A DNA stretch of 64,000 nt. Origin: Pseudomonas viridiflava (lineage in GTDB: Bacteria > Pseudomonadota > Gammaproteobacteria > Pseudomonadales > Pseudomonadaceae). Each line of letters opens with the position of its first letter. The stretch's first letter is position 1. The stretch lies in assembly GCF_900602065.1 (NCBI RefSeq), contig NZ_UWFN01000095.1, positions 124,001-188,000 of the forward strand, read 5' to 3'. Below are positions 28,086 to 35,536 of this stretch, in pieces. The position numbers and the translations under genes were made by a program. Under the pieces are notes generated by a model. The model had not been told where the DNA came from and did not search any database. It saw only the letters and a program-made list of their open reading frames with translations.

Positions 28086-28705
28086 ACCAAACCGCTAAAA
28101 AACCCTGGATTCTTGGACTCACTGGCGGCATCGGCAGCGGCAAAAGCGCAGCAGCACAGTGCTTTATCGATCTGGGCATCCATGTAGTCGACGCCGACCA
28201 CGCAGCACGATGGGTGGTCGAGCCCGGCCGACCGGCGCTGGCGCTGATCGCCGCGCACTTCGGACCTTCGGTGCTGAATGCCGATGGCACGCTGAATCGA
28301 GGTGCCTTGCGCGGCTTGATCTTCGAAAATGCCGAACAGCGCCGCTGGCTTGAAGCCTTGTTGCATCCACTGATCGCGACGGAGATCCAGCGCGACCTGG
28401 CCAGCGCCACGTCGCCCTATGCGATTCTGGTGTCGCCTTTGCTGGTCGAGTCAGGTCAGTGGAAAATCACTCAGCGCGTGCTGGTCATCGACGTACCGCA
28501 AAACGTGCAGGTCCAGCGCACCATGCTGCGCGACAGTTCCAGTCAGGAGCAGGTCGAAGCCATCATCAAAGCCCAGGCCAATCGAGAAGATCGATTGAGT
28601 CGTGCCAATGATGTGCTGGTCAATGACCGTGACGCTGCCTGGCTGCAAAGCGAAGTCCAGCGCCTGCATCACTTTTATTTAACTTTGCCCGGAGGCCAAT
28701 CATGA
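28082..28705 (+). CDS. coaE: Dephospho-CoA kinase
   Basis: A 207-residue P-loop kinase for the last step of CoA synthesis. The Walker [12 protein letters not shown] is at residues 12-22, followed by [14 protein letters not shown] and the lid motif [15 protein letters not shown] [18 protein letters not shown]. It overlaps pilD (ATGA) and yacG by 4 bases each, so all are translated as one operon. pilD-coaE-yacG linkage is widespread in gammaproteobacteria. Confidence 0.96.
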   Translation: MNQTAKKPWILGLTGGIGSGKSAAAQCFIDLGIHVVDADHAARWVVEPGRPALALIAAHFGPSVLNADGTLNRGALRGLIFENAEQRRWLEALLHPLIATEIQRDLASATSPYAILVSPLLVESGQWKITQRVLVIDVPQNVQVQRTMLRDSSSQEQVEAIIKAQANREDRLSRANDVLVNDRDAAWLQSEVQRLHHFYLTLPGGQS

Positions 28706-28902
28706 GCCAACCAATGACCGTCGACTGCCCAACCTGTGGCGCCCCCGTGGAATGGAGCGCTGCCAGCCCTGCCCGGCCGTTCTGCTCGGAGCGCTGCAAG
28801 CTGATCGACCTGGGTGCCTGGGCGTCGGAAGAGCACGCGATTCCGGTCAGCCCGGATGCCGAAGATGAAATGTTTTCCGGGGATCTGCCCGAGCGCCATT
28901 GA
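28702..28902 (+). CDS. yacG: DNA gyrase inhibitor YacG
   Basis: A 66-residue zinc-finger protein with four Cys ligands, CPTCG and FCSERCK, then the [14 protein letters not shown] motif and an acidic tail (DAEDEMF). YacG binds GyrB and inhibits DNA binding by gyrase. The start overlaps the coaE stop (ATGA). It is the last gene of the pilBCD-coaE-yacG unit. Confidence 0.95.
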   Translation: MSQPMTVDCPTCGAPVEWSAASPARPFCSERCKLIDLGAWASEEHAIPVSPDAEDEMFSGDLPERH

Positions 28903-28919
28903 TTAACCCCGCGCAACCC

Positions 28920-29010
28920 GTGGGACCGAATTCATTCGGGAAGGCGGTATTTCAGACGATACACAAGCTGTGAATGTACTGGCCCCTTCGCGAATGAATT
29001 CGCTCCTACA
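28920..29010. repeat. REP-type inverted repeat, 'GAATTCATTCG' class, plus a lone arm of another class
   Basis: GTGGGACCGAATTCATTCGGG and TTCGCGAATGAATTCGCTCC are the arms. A single GTGGGAGTGAGCTTGCTCGCGAT arm follows at about 29027-29050 without its partner. These elements are all I recognise in the 278-base convergent gap after yacG. Confidence 0.84.
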
Positions 29011-29180
29011 AAATGTCGGCCGCCCTGTGGGAGTGAGCTTGCTCGCGATGACGTCGAACCAGACGCAGGAAAACTTGCAAGCAAACACAGGACTTCCCCA
29101 CGGAAGGATGGCCGCGACTGCACATGTCCGCTGGCTTCACCTCTCGCCGTTCGTTTGCGGTGTCAGGACCTGCGCGCCGA

Positions 29181-29648
29181 TCATGGCTTTTCGAGTGCCT
29201 CGCGAAGTGCGTCAGGACCGTTGAATTCACGACGCTCCTGCAACTTGCCGTCCTTTAGCTGCAACCACTGAACAGCAGCCGCCTCCCCCCCATAACCCGG
29301 CGCGATCTGCGCCTCACGATCAAGGGCTACACGATAAGAATAAGTCCTGCGCATTTTAGGCACGGCAAAAAATTTGGTGACGTAAGCAGGCATAGGCTCG
29401 ATGTTGGCAATGAATACAGTATGCCGGGCCTCCAGAAAGCCTTTGGGTTTGTCCTTGAGCGCCTTCTCCATGATTTTGCCCGCGCTCATGCTGCTGGCGA
29501 CCAGAATCGTCTGAGTCTTCTGCGGGTTCATCACATACGGCTCGTCGAACTGATCAAACAGGCTCCAGGTCGGCACAGGATCGCCAATTTCAATAGCCTG
29601 CGCGGTGAACGGCAACAGGATCAACAGCAGAATGGGCCAGAGTTTCAA
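29181..29648 (-). CDS. Small exported thioredoxin-fold-like protein, YtfJ-like
   Basis: About 155 residues. The likely start is TTG at 29648 (LKLWPILLLILLPFTAQA, a signal peptide), because AGGAG lies about 10 bases upstream and no ATG/GTG is suitably placed; the longer frame would read through a REP arm. The mature part (IEIGDPVPTWSLFDQFDEPYVMN, then QTILVASSMSAGKIM) resembles the beginning of thioredoxin-like YtfJ/AhpC-type folds but has no CxxC or peroxidatic Cys. Pseudomonas homologues are often labelled FAD/FMN dehydrogenase, for which I see no support. It is monocistronic and of unknown function. Confidence 0.7.
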   Translation of the reverse strand: MKLWPILLLILLPFTAQAIEIGDPVPTWSLFDQFDEPYVMNPQKTQTILVASSMSAGKIMEKALKDKPKGFLEARHTVFIANIEPMPAYVTKFFAVPKMRRTYSYRVALDREAQIAPGYGGEAAAVQWLQLKDGKLQERREFNGPDALREALEKP

Positions 29649-29708
29649 CGGTGCAACTCTCCTGAGCAGAATGGAAAAACCAATACCATAGCCCAAATGG
29701 GCGCGGAC

Positions 29709-29802
29709 CTGTGGGAGCGAATTCATTCGTGAAGGGGCCAGTACATCCGAAGCCTATACATCGCCTGGAATGCCGTCTTCCCGAATGAATTCGGTCCCAC
29801 AG
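29709..29802. repeat. REP-type inverted repeat, 'GAATTCATTCG' class
   Basis: CTGTGGGAGCGAATTCATTCG and CCGAATGAATTCGGTCCCACAG form imperfect arms around a spacer similar to that at 8077-8168 (both contain ACATCCGAAGCTTATA-like or ACATCCGAAGCCTATA sequence). Together with 29833-29923 it fills most of the 331-base gap before the DUF1780 gene. Confidence 0.84.
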
Positions 29803-29832
29803 CTCAGTGATGAACTTGAAATCATGGCCAAC

Positions 29833-29923
29833 CTGTGGGAGCGGTGCTTGCCCGCGATATAGGCACCACGGTTTGACAGGCAGATCACCGAAGCCTTATC
29901 GCGGGCAAGCACCGCTCCCCCAG
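29833..29923. repeat. REP-type inverted repeat, 'GCTTGCCCGCGATA' class
   Basis: CTGTGGGAGCGGTGCTTGCCCGCGATA and TATCGCGGGCAAGCACCGCTCCCCCAG are the arms. Related copies lie at 35378-35470 and 45938-46030, and a degenerate one at 56354-56431. Confidence 0.84.
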
Positions 29924-29979
29924 AATTAACCCATTAATCCTTCTTCCAGTTGTAGCTATTAGAACGCTAAGCTTGGCCT

Positions 29980-30609
29980 ATGGATGACTCAGACTACCTT
30001 CGCCTGCTAACGATCCAGGCCGAACAAGCCAACGCGTTCCTTTCCAATGCGCGAAAGTGGGAGCGTGAGCGATGGGTTTGTGAACGGTTACTGCAAGGTT
30101 TGAACATCCCGCATCGCCACGAAGACTTCACTGCTGCAGGGCAGGAACCGCCGGATGTGCTGTTTCGCGACGCCTGTTTTGAAGTGTTTTTTGTTCTGGA
30201 TGAAGGCCGTCGGCTTAACGACGAGTGGCGCGAAGAGCTCGCAAGAAGACGGGGCGCGTTTTCCTTGAGCCAGCTGGTGCGCCGCGAAGCCAAGCCCAAG
30301 CGCATTCCTGCCAATGAGCTGCTGCAACGCCTGGCACCGACGCTGCGCAAAAAAGCCCACAACTACAACGAGCGCGGCATTGATCTGGGTGAGCTGGACA
30401 TCATTGCCTTCGCCAGCCTCAAACGCGAAGTGCTGGATTTGAACAGCCACTTCCCACCGCCCACCGAGTACCTGCGCCAGGGCTGGCGTTCGTTGTCCCT
30501 GGTGGGGCCGACCTTTGCCCGCGTGCTGTTTGCCCATCCCGGCGCACCGGATTTTCTGCGGACCAATCTGGGCCGCAGCGTTGTTTTCGATGTTGGAATC
30601 AGTTTATGA
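29980..30609 (+). CDS. DUF1780 domain-containing protein
   Basis: A 209-residue cytoplasmic protein of unknown function that matches the Pseudomonas-type DUF1780 family. Notable segments are MDDSDYLRLLTIQAEQANAFLSNARKWERERWVC, then QEPPDVLFRDACFEVFFVLDEGRR and ELDIIAFASLKREVLDLNS. The pattern PDVLF...FEVFFVLDEG and GELDIIAF resembles the acidic residues of a restriction-endonuclease-like fold (D-(x)n-E-x-F), but this is only an impression. It overlaps the MOSC gene by 4 bases (ATGA). Confidence 0.82.
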   Translation: MDDSDYLRLLTIQAEQANAFLSNARKWERERWVCERLLQGLNIPHRHEDFTAAGQEPPDVLFRDACFEVFFVLDEGRRLNDEWREELARRRGAFSLSQLVRREAKPKRIPANELLQRLAPTLRKKAHNYNERGIDLGELDIIAFASLKREVLDLNSHFPPPTEYLRQGWRSLSLVGPTFARVLFAHPGAPDFLRTNLGRSVVFDVGISL

Positions 30610-31115
30610 GCCCTCTGCAAGAGCTGTTGGCCGACGTGCCGCAAACCGGCCGGGTACGCTGGATTGGCGTGCGCCCCGAGTCTCGTGGTGACATGGTTGA
30701 ACTGGAGGCTGTGGAAGCGCGCCGCGAAGCAGGGCTGACCGGTGACCACGCCCGTCCCGGGCCACGTAATGCGCGACAGGTGACGTTAATTCAGTGGGAG
30801 CACTTCGCGGTTGTCAGCTCCTTGTTGAACCGTCCTGACGATCACCCCATCGTGCCGCAAGACCTGCGCCGCAATCTGGTGATCAGCGGCATCAATCTAT
30901 TCAGCCTCAAAGGCCGTCGTTTCAGGATCGGCCAGGCGATTCTGGAGACCACCGGCTGGTGCCAGCCCTGCGCACGGCTGGAACAGCGGTTGGGACACGG
31001 CACCTTTCAGGCCGTACGTGGGCATGGCGGAATTACCGCGCGAGTGATACAAAGCGGCATCATTCGTCTAGATGATTCGTTACGGGTCGAACCGCTCGAA
31101 CTGCTTGCCGAATAA
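30606..31115 (+). CDS. MOSC domain-containing protein
   Basis: A 169-residue single-domain MOSC protein. Conserved features are GLTGDHARPGPRNARQVTLI near the N-terminus, DLRRNLVISGINLFSLKGRRFRIG in the middle and the invariant Cys in GWCQPCARLE. MOSC domains carry or transfer sulfur, or act as YiiM-type molybdenum-cofactor-dependent N-hydroxyl reductases. The short length and lack of partner domains fit a stand-alone member. It is coupled to the DUF1780 gene by an ATGA overlap and followed 28 bases later by the DUF3094 gene. Confidence 0.88.
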   Translation: MSPLQELLADVPQTGRVRWIGVRPESRGDMVELEAVEARREAGLTGDHARPGPRNARQVTLIQWEHFAVVSSLLNRPDDHPIVPQDLRRNLVISGINLFSLKGRRFRIGQAILETTGWCQPCARLEQRLGHGTFQAVRGHGGITARVIQSGIIRLDDSLRVEPLELLAE

Positions 31116-31143
31116 CACCGTTGCCCTCTTTTCTGAGGCTCCC

Positions 31144-31317
31144 ATGTCCAGTCGCCTGAAACCCGAAGACCAAAAGCGTGTCGAAGAGTACCTGCAAGCC
31201 CCCCAGCATCAAGCTGAGCGCCGGCCTTTCCGGCCCTGGCTGCTCCTGATCGTGGTGGTTGCAGTGGTGGTTAGCCTGGGCCTGTTGAGCCGATTGTTGA
31301 GTTATCTGACGCTATGA
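31144..31317 (+). CDS. DUF3094 small single-pass membrane protein
   Basis: A 57-residue protein with a charged N-terminal half (SSRLKPEDQKRVEEYLQAP) and one C-terminal membrane helix (PWLLLIVVVAVVVSLGLL). It matches the DUF3094 family found in Pseudomonas, whose function is unknown. The ATG at 31144 is preferred to an earlier in-frame start that would overlap the MOSC gene. A GAGG ribosome site is just upstream. Confidence 0.8.
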   Translation: MSSRLKPEDQKRVEEYLQAPQHQAERRPFRPWLLLIVVVAVVVSLGLLSRLLSYLTL

Positions 31318-31389
31318 GCAGCACGAATTCAGCGCTCGCGCAGATCAACTCACTCCCCCCGAATTCCTTAAACCTTATGAGATATCCCT

Positions 31390-32688
31390 ATGACTCATCG
31401 TATTGTGATCGTTGGCGGCGGCGCTGGCGGCCTGGAGCTGGCCACCCGCCTGGGTAAGACCCTGGGCAAAAAGGGCACAGCGAGTGTCACGCTGGTCGAT
31501 GCCAACCTGACTCACATCTGGAAACCGCTGCTGCACGAAGTCGCGGCTGGCTCGCTCAACTCCTATGAAGATGAGCTGAACTATGTGGCTCAGGCCAAGT
31601 GGAACCACTTTCAGTTCCAGCTCGGCAAGATGACTGGCCTGAACCGTGAAACGCGGCAGATTCATCTGGCCGCCACCCTTGATGAAGACGGCCTGGAACT
31701 GGTTCCGGCACGCAGCCTCGACTATGACTCGCTGGTGATTTCGGTGGGCAGTACCACCAACGATTTCAATACCCTGGGCGCAGCCGAGCACTGTCTGTTT
31801 CTGGATTCGCGCAAACAGGCCGAGAAATTCCATCAGCAACTGCTCAACCACTACTTGCGCGCCCATGCGGGGCAAAGCGACACCGCCGAGGAAATTACCG
31901 TGGCGATTGTCGGCGCAGGCGCAACCGGGGTCGAATTGGCCGCTGAACTGCACAACGCGGCTCACGAGCTGGCGGCTTACGGACTGGGCAAGATCAAACC
32001 GGAAAACCTGCGTATCACGGTGATCGAGGCTGGCCCACGCGTGTTGCCTGCCTTACCGGAGCGCATTGGCGGCCCGGTCCACAAGACCCTGGAGAAACTG
32101 GGTGTTACCGTGCTGACCGATGCAGCCGTGAGCGAAGTGACTGCCGATTCACTGATCACCGCCAGTGGTCTGGTGATCCCGGCCACGCTCAAGGTCTGGG
32201 CAGCCGGTATTCGGGCACCGGGTTTCCTGCAGGAAATCGACGGGCTGGAAACCAATCGCATCAACCAATTGCAGGTGCTGCCAACGTTGCAGACGACTCG
32301 CGATGAAAACATTTTTGCTTTCGGCGACTGTGCAGCCTGCCCGCAAAAAGGCTCGGACCGCAATGTCCCGCCCCGCGCCCAGGCCGCGCATCAGCAGGCC
32401 TCGTTGCTGGTCAAATCGCTGCGCTTGCGCATCGAAGGCAAGCCGCTCCCGGACTACAAATACACCGACTATGGTTCGCTGATCTCCCTGTCGAAGTTCT
32501 CGGCAGTGGGCAATCTGATGGGCAACCTGACCGGTAGCGTCATGCTCGAAGGCTGGCTCGCGCGGATGTTCTACATCTCTCTGTATCGCATGCACCAGAT
32601 GGCTCTGTACGGCACCTTCCGCACCCTGATGCTGATGCTCGGCAGCCGCATCGGCAAAGGAACCGAGCCGCGGATGAAGCTGCATTAA
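31390..32688 (+). CDS. ndh: Type II NADH:quinone oxidoreductase (NDH-2)
   Basis: A 432-residue flavoprotein. The N-terminal FAD motif is IVIVGGGAGGLELATRL; the second dinucleotide motif VAIVGAGATGVELAAEL (about residues 172-188) binds NADH. A further FAD site is NIFAFGDCAACP, and the C-terminal membrane-anchoring amphipathic region is near GWLARMFYISLYRMHQMALYG. It passes electrons from NADH to ubiquinone without proton pumping, at the cytoplasmic face of the inner membrane. It follows the DUF3094 gene by 72 bases. Confidence 0.95.
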   Translation: MTHRIVIVGGGAGGLELATRLGKTLGKKGTASVTLVDANLTHIWKPLLHEVAAGSLNSYEDELNYVAQAKWNHFQFQLGKMTGLNRETRQIHLAATLDEDGLELVPARSLDYDSLVISVGSTTNDFNTLGAAEHCLFLDSRKQAEKFHQQLLNHYLRAHAGQSDTAEEITVAIVGAGATGVELAAELHNAAHELAAYGLGKIKPENLRITVIEAGPRVLPALPERIGGPVHKTLEKLGVTVLTDAAVSEVTADSLITASGLVIPATLKVWAAGIRAPGFLQEIDGLETNRINQLQVLPTLQTTRDENIFAFGDCAACPQKGSDRNVPPRAQAAHQQASLLVKSLRLRIEGKPLPDYKYTDYGSLISLSKFSAVGNLMGNLTGSVMLEGWLARMFYISLYRMHQMALYGTFRTLMLMLGSRIGKGTEPRMKLH

Positions 32689-32706
32689 CAACTGACAAGC
32701 CCATCC

Positions 32707-32778
32707 CCTGGAGCTGCCGAAGGCTGCGAAGCATTTATCCTGACATGCCGCCATCGCACCCTTCGGCAGCTCCTACAG
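32707..32778. repeat. REP-type inverted repeat, 'GCTGCCGAAGGCTGCGA' class
   Basis: CTGGAGCTGCCGAAGGCTGCGA pairs with TCGCACCCTTCGGCAGCTCC, the right arm having a CACC for CAGC substitution. It lies between ndh and the chemoreceptor gene. Confidence 0.82.
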
Positions 32779-32895
32779 GTCCAATGATTGTCGCGAGACA
32801 GCATCGGTGATGGCATACCGCTTCTTTAGTCCCATAGACGCAGGCATACTCGGCATTCATGCGGTTCCATGAAATGGATGTTGAGGATTTACGCT

Positions 32896-34401
32896 ATGTC
32901 GACGGTGCCTCGTTTTACCGATCATTACCGTAAAGCCGACCGCATTATGCTCGGGCTCCTGTGGATATGTTTTATCTACGCCCTGGGGCTGGCGACTATT
33001 TACTCTACCTTTGGCCAGGCCGTTCTGGTCGGCGGCGGCACGGCCGTGGCGATGACTGCGCTGTATCCCGTTTTGCGCGGTACCCGCTTGTTTCGTTGCC
33101 TGGCGGGCGTTGCCCTGATGGTCATGTCGGGCCTGCACATCAATCAGGCTCAAGGCCTCATCGAAGTCCACTTCGGTATTTTCGCGCTGTTGGCGGTGCT
33201 GACGTTCTACCGGGACTGGCTGCCCATTGTCGTGGCTGCCGCGACCATCGCCGTTCACCATTTACTGTTCCATGTGCTGCAGCATTCAGGTTATCCGGTA
33301 TATGTGATGCAGCATCACGGCGGTTGGGATGTGGTCTTCATCCATGCCGCTTATGTCGTCGCTGAAAGCGCCATCCTGATTTATCTGGCGATACACAGCC
33401 ATCGCGAAGCCAGCGAGAACCAGGACCTGCTGGACAAAATCCTCCAGGCCGCCGCGCGCCTGGACAAAAGAGCAGGCGTCACTGAAAGCCGCGCAGGCAT
33501 GCACTCATCCGAGCGCTTTGACGAGTTCCTGGCGTTGATCACCAACACCGTTGGTGGCGTGATTCATGAAACCAGCGGCTTGAGTGACATGGGTCGTCAG
33601 TTATCGGTCGCAGGCGAAACCCTGGACAAAGGCGCGCAGCAGCAACTGGCAGAAATCACTCGCATGGCTCACTCGATGCAGTTGCTCACCACAGCACTGG
33701 ACGACATCTCACAACATGCCAACGAGGCCCATCAAGGCGCCAACAAAGCCAGTGAGCAACTGGTCAAGGGAAGGCAGTCAGTGGATAAGGCCAGCAAGGA
33801 CATCGCCAACCTGGAATCCTCAATCAGCGGCGCTAACCAGAGTGTGCAGTCGCTGGCCGATCAGGCAGAAAAGATTGGCAAGGTCATCAACGTCATCCGC
33901 GAAATCGCGGAGCAGACCAACCTGTTGGCACTCAATGCCGCCATTGAAGCTGCCCGCGCCGGGGAGCAGGGTCGTGGATTTGCCGTGGTTGCCGATGAGG
34001 TTCGAGGCCTGGCGCAGAAAACCGCAGGCTCGGTGGAAGAGATTCGCCAGATCGTCGAATCACTGCAGAAGGAAAGCCGTACCGCAGCCGACTCGATGCG
34101 TAACAGCGGCGAAGAGGTTGGACGCTGCGTCCAGGCCAGCCAACTGGGCTCGGAACTGTTGAAAAGCACCGTCGCTGATGTGCTGGAAATTCATCGCCTG
34201 AACGTATTGATCGCGGGCACTACCGAACAGCAATCCGCAGTGTCGGTGGGTATCAACGATCGTCTGACGACCGTGCACACGATTGCACAAAACAACGCTA
34301 CAGATGTGGTCACCCTCATCCAGTGCAGCGAAGACCTCTCGCCAATGGCGACCCGGCTTCAGGCCCTGGGCGCAGCGTTTGCGGTAAAAAAACAGCTGTA
34401 A
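32896..34401 (+). CDS. Methyl-accepting chemotaxis protein with histidine-rich integral membrane sensor
   Basis: A 501-residue receptor without a periplasmic domain. Residues about 15-165 form 5-6 membrane helices with nine histidines (81, 92, 121, 122, 126, 130, 140, 141, 150), in blocks [34 protein letters not shown] and FIHAAYVV. No HAMP motif is evident. The cytoplasmic signalling domain (about residues 270-500) has the invariant hairpin tip [20 protein letters not shown] and [17 protein letters not shown]. No C-terminal CheR-binding pentapeptide is seen. The ATG at 32896 follows GAGG by 9 bases; an in-frame ATG at 32869 would add nine residues. The ligand is unknown; the histidines suggest metal, heme or proton sensing. 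Confidence 0.9.
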   Translation: MSTVPRFTDHYRKADRIMLGLLWICFIYALGLATIYSTFGQAVLVGGGTAVAMTALYPVLRGTRLFRCLAGVALMVMSGLHINQAQGLIEVHFGIFALLAVLTFYRDWLPIVVAAATIAVHHLLFHVLQHSGYPVYVMQHHGGWDVVFIHAAYVVAESAILIYLAIHSHREASENQDLLDKILQAAARLDKRAGVTESRAGMHSSERFDEFLALITNTVGGVIHETSGLSDMGRQLSVAGETLDKGAQQQLAEITRMAHSMQLLTTALDDISQHANEAHQGANKASEQLVKGRQSVDKASKDIANLESSISGANQSVQSLADQAEKIGKVINVIREIAEQTNLLALNAAIEAARAGEQGRGFAVVADEVRGLAQKTAGSVEEIRQIVESLQKESRTAADSMRNSGEEVGRCVQASQLGSELLKSTVADVLEIHRLNVLIAGTTEQQSAVSVGINDRLTTVHTIAQNNATDVVTLIQCSEDLSPMATRLQALGAAFAVKKQL

Positions 34402-34452
34402 TAGTTGAGACGCTACCTCTTTCTGCCGCGCTGTCTCGCGGAAAAAACGGGA

Positions 34453-34535
34453 CCTGTAGAAGCTGCCGAAGGCTGCGATTGCGGTCTGCCAGGATGAATG
34501 CTTCGCAGCCTCGCGCTGCTCGTCAGCCCCTACAA
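34453..34535. repeat. REP-type inverted repeat, 'GCTGCCGAAGGCTGCGA' class, right arm interrupted
   Basis: The left arm ACCTGTAGAAGCTGCCGAAGG is near normal. The right arm reads CTTCGCAGCCTCGCGCTGCT then CGTCAGCCCCTACA, so the usual CTTCGGCAGCTCC segment is replaced or expanded. This is a decayed copy. Confidence 0.72.
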
Positions 34536-34549
34536 AATGCTGGTGTTGA

Positions 34550-35116
34550 CTACGCCGACAGGTGCTCATACAAGATCGTCGCGCCGACCAGCATCAGCAC
34601 GACGCCGCCCACGATCTCGGCACGCTTGCCGACCATCGTCCCAAGTACCCGACCGAGCATCACGCCGATAGTCACCATGGTCATGGTCGCCAGACCGATT
34701 GCAGCCGCTGCCACCAGAATATTCACATCAACAAAGGCCAGCCCCACCCCCACAGCCAGCGCGTCGATGCTGGTGGCAAACGCGGTGACGGCAAGAATCA
34801 GGAACGAGTGCTGTCCGGCTTTTTCCTCAGCCTCGTCCTCCTCCGGCTTCAACCCGTTGTAGATCATATGCAAGCCGAGGATCAGCAGCAGGGTAAAGGC
34901 AATCCAGTGGTCCCAGCTTTGGACAAAGCTGCTCGCGGCACTACCAATGGCCCAACCAATGACGGGCGTGATGGCTTCAATCACGCCAAAAATCAGACCG
35001 GTGCGCAGTGCTTCGATAAAACGCGGTTTGTGCAGGCTGGAGCCTTTACCGATGGCCGCTGCGAAAGCGTCCGTGGACATGGCCAAGGCAACGAATATGA
35101 GGGAAATGGGGCTCAC
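34550..35116 (-). CDS. mntP: Manganese efflux pump MntP
   Basis: A 188-residue inner-membrane protein with six predicted helices. The two repeated acidic motifs are [16 protein letters not shown] (Asp16) and [17 protein letters not shown] (Asp in the second half). It exports Mn2+. The start is GTG at 35116, with GGAAG as ribosome site. Upstream on the same strand is a yybP-ykoY-type Mn2+ riboswitch, matching the known control of mntP in E. coli. A hairpin AGTCGGGC/GCCCGACT lies between the aptamer and the start, its right arm touching the ribosome site. Confidence 0.95.
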   Translation of the reverse strand: MSPISLIFVALAMSTDAFAAAIGKGSSLHKPRFIEALRTGLIFGVIEAITPVIGWAIGSAASSFVQSWDHWIAFTLLLILGLHMIYNGLKPEEDEAEEKAGQHSFLILAVTAFATSIDALAVGVGLAFVDVNILVAAAAIGLATMTMVTIGVMLGRVLGTMVGKRAEIVGGVVLMLVGATILYEHLSA

Positions 35117-35184
35117 GGTTTACTTCCAGTCGGGCTATGAGTCAACGACACATCCACACGCCCGACTTTAGGCATGGATATGTC

Positions 35185-35285
35185 GCTGGTCTCGCCAACC
35201 AAAAGGTGTTCGTACCACGGCTGCTGCCGAGAATGTTGATACGAACGCTCCTGAGATAACTCAGCAGCAGGCTACTCCCCAACGA
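35185..35285 (-). promoter_or_regulatory. yybP-ykoY Mn2+ riboswitch upstream of mntP
   Basis: On the minus strand the leader carries TTGGGGAGTAGCC at 35268-35280, then TATCAACATTCTCGGC, then GGTTGGCGAGACCAGCGAC. These are, in order, the conserved features I know from the mntP/yybP-ykoY aptamer (GGGGAGTAG, CAACAT-C-TCG, GGCGAGACC). A stem AGTCGGGC/GCCCGACT (about 35126-35167) follows and may be the expression platform that exposes or hides the mntP ribosome site. Mn2+ binding is expected to turn expression on. Confidence 0.82.
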
Positions 35286-35377
35286 AGGTGGGCATCATAC
35301 CCGTTAACGGCATGAAAATATCGTCAAACGTTTCACGGTTTTCAGGCAGTACTCGATTTCCATCGAGCACCATTATT

Positions 35378-35470
35378 CCAGTGGGAGCCGGGCTTGCCCG
35401 CGATAAGGACACCTCGATTCTGCAGGTAGATCACCTAAACCTTATCGCGGGCAAGCCCAGCTCCCACTGG
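35378..35470. repeat. REP-type inverted repeat, 'GCTTGCCCGCGATA' class
   Basis: CCAGTGGGAGCCGGGCTTGC and GCAAGCCCAGCTCCCACTGG form long arms with matching TATCGCGGG cores. It lies in the 420-base gap between the mntP riboswitch and the convergent-side end of the sulfatase-family gene; the remainder of that gap shows nothing else I recognise. Confidence 0.84.
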
Positions 35471-35536
35471 TAAATGCATTGCAGTTCAAGCAATCGAATT
35501 GCAGTGAGTAAGCGATGACATAGCCACGGCCCAGGC

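Noticed and set aside
29980..31317. DUF1780 plus MOSC considered as a defence or restriction module
   Set aside because: The genes are typical conserved Pseudomonas chromosomal genes with normal composition; there is no methylase, helicase or mobility gene nearby.
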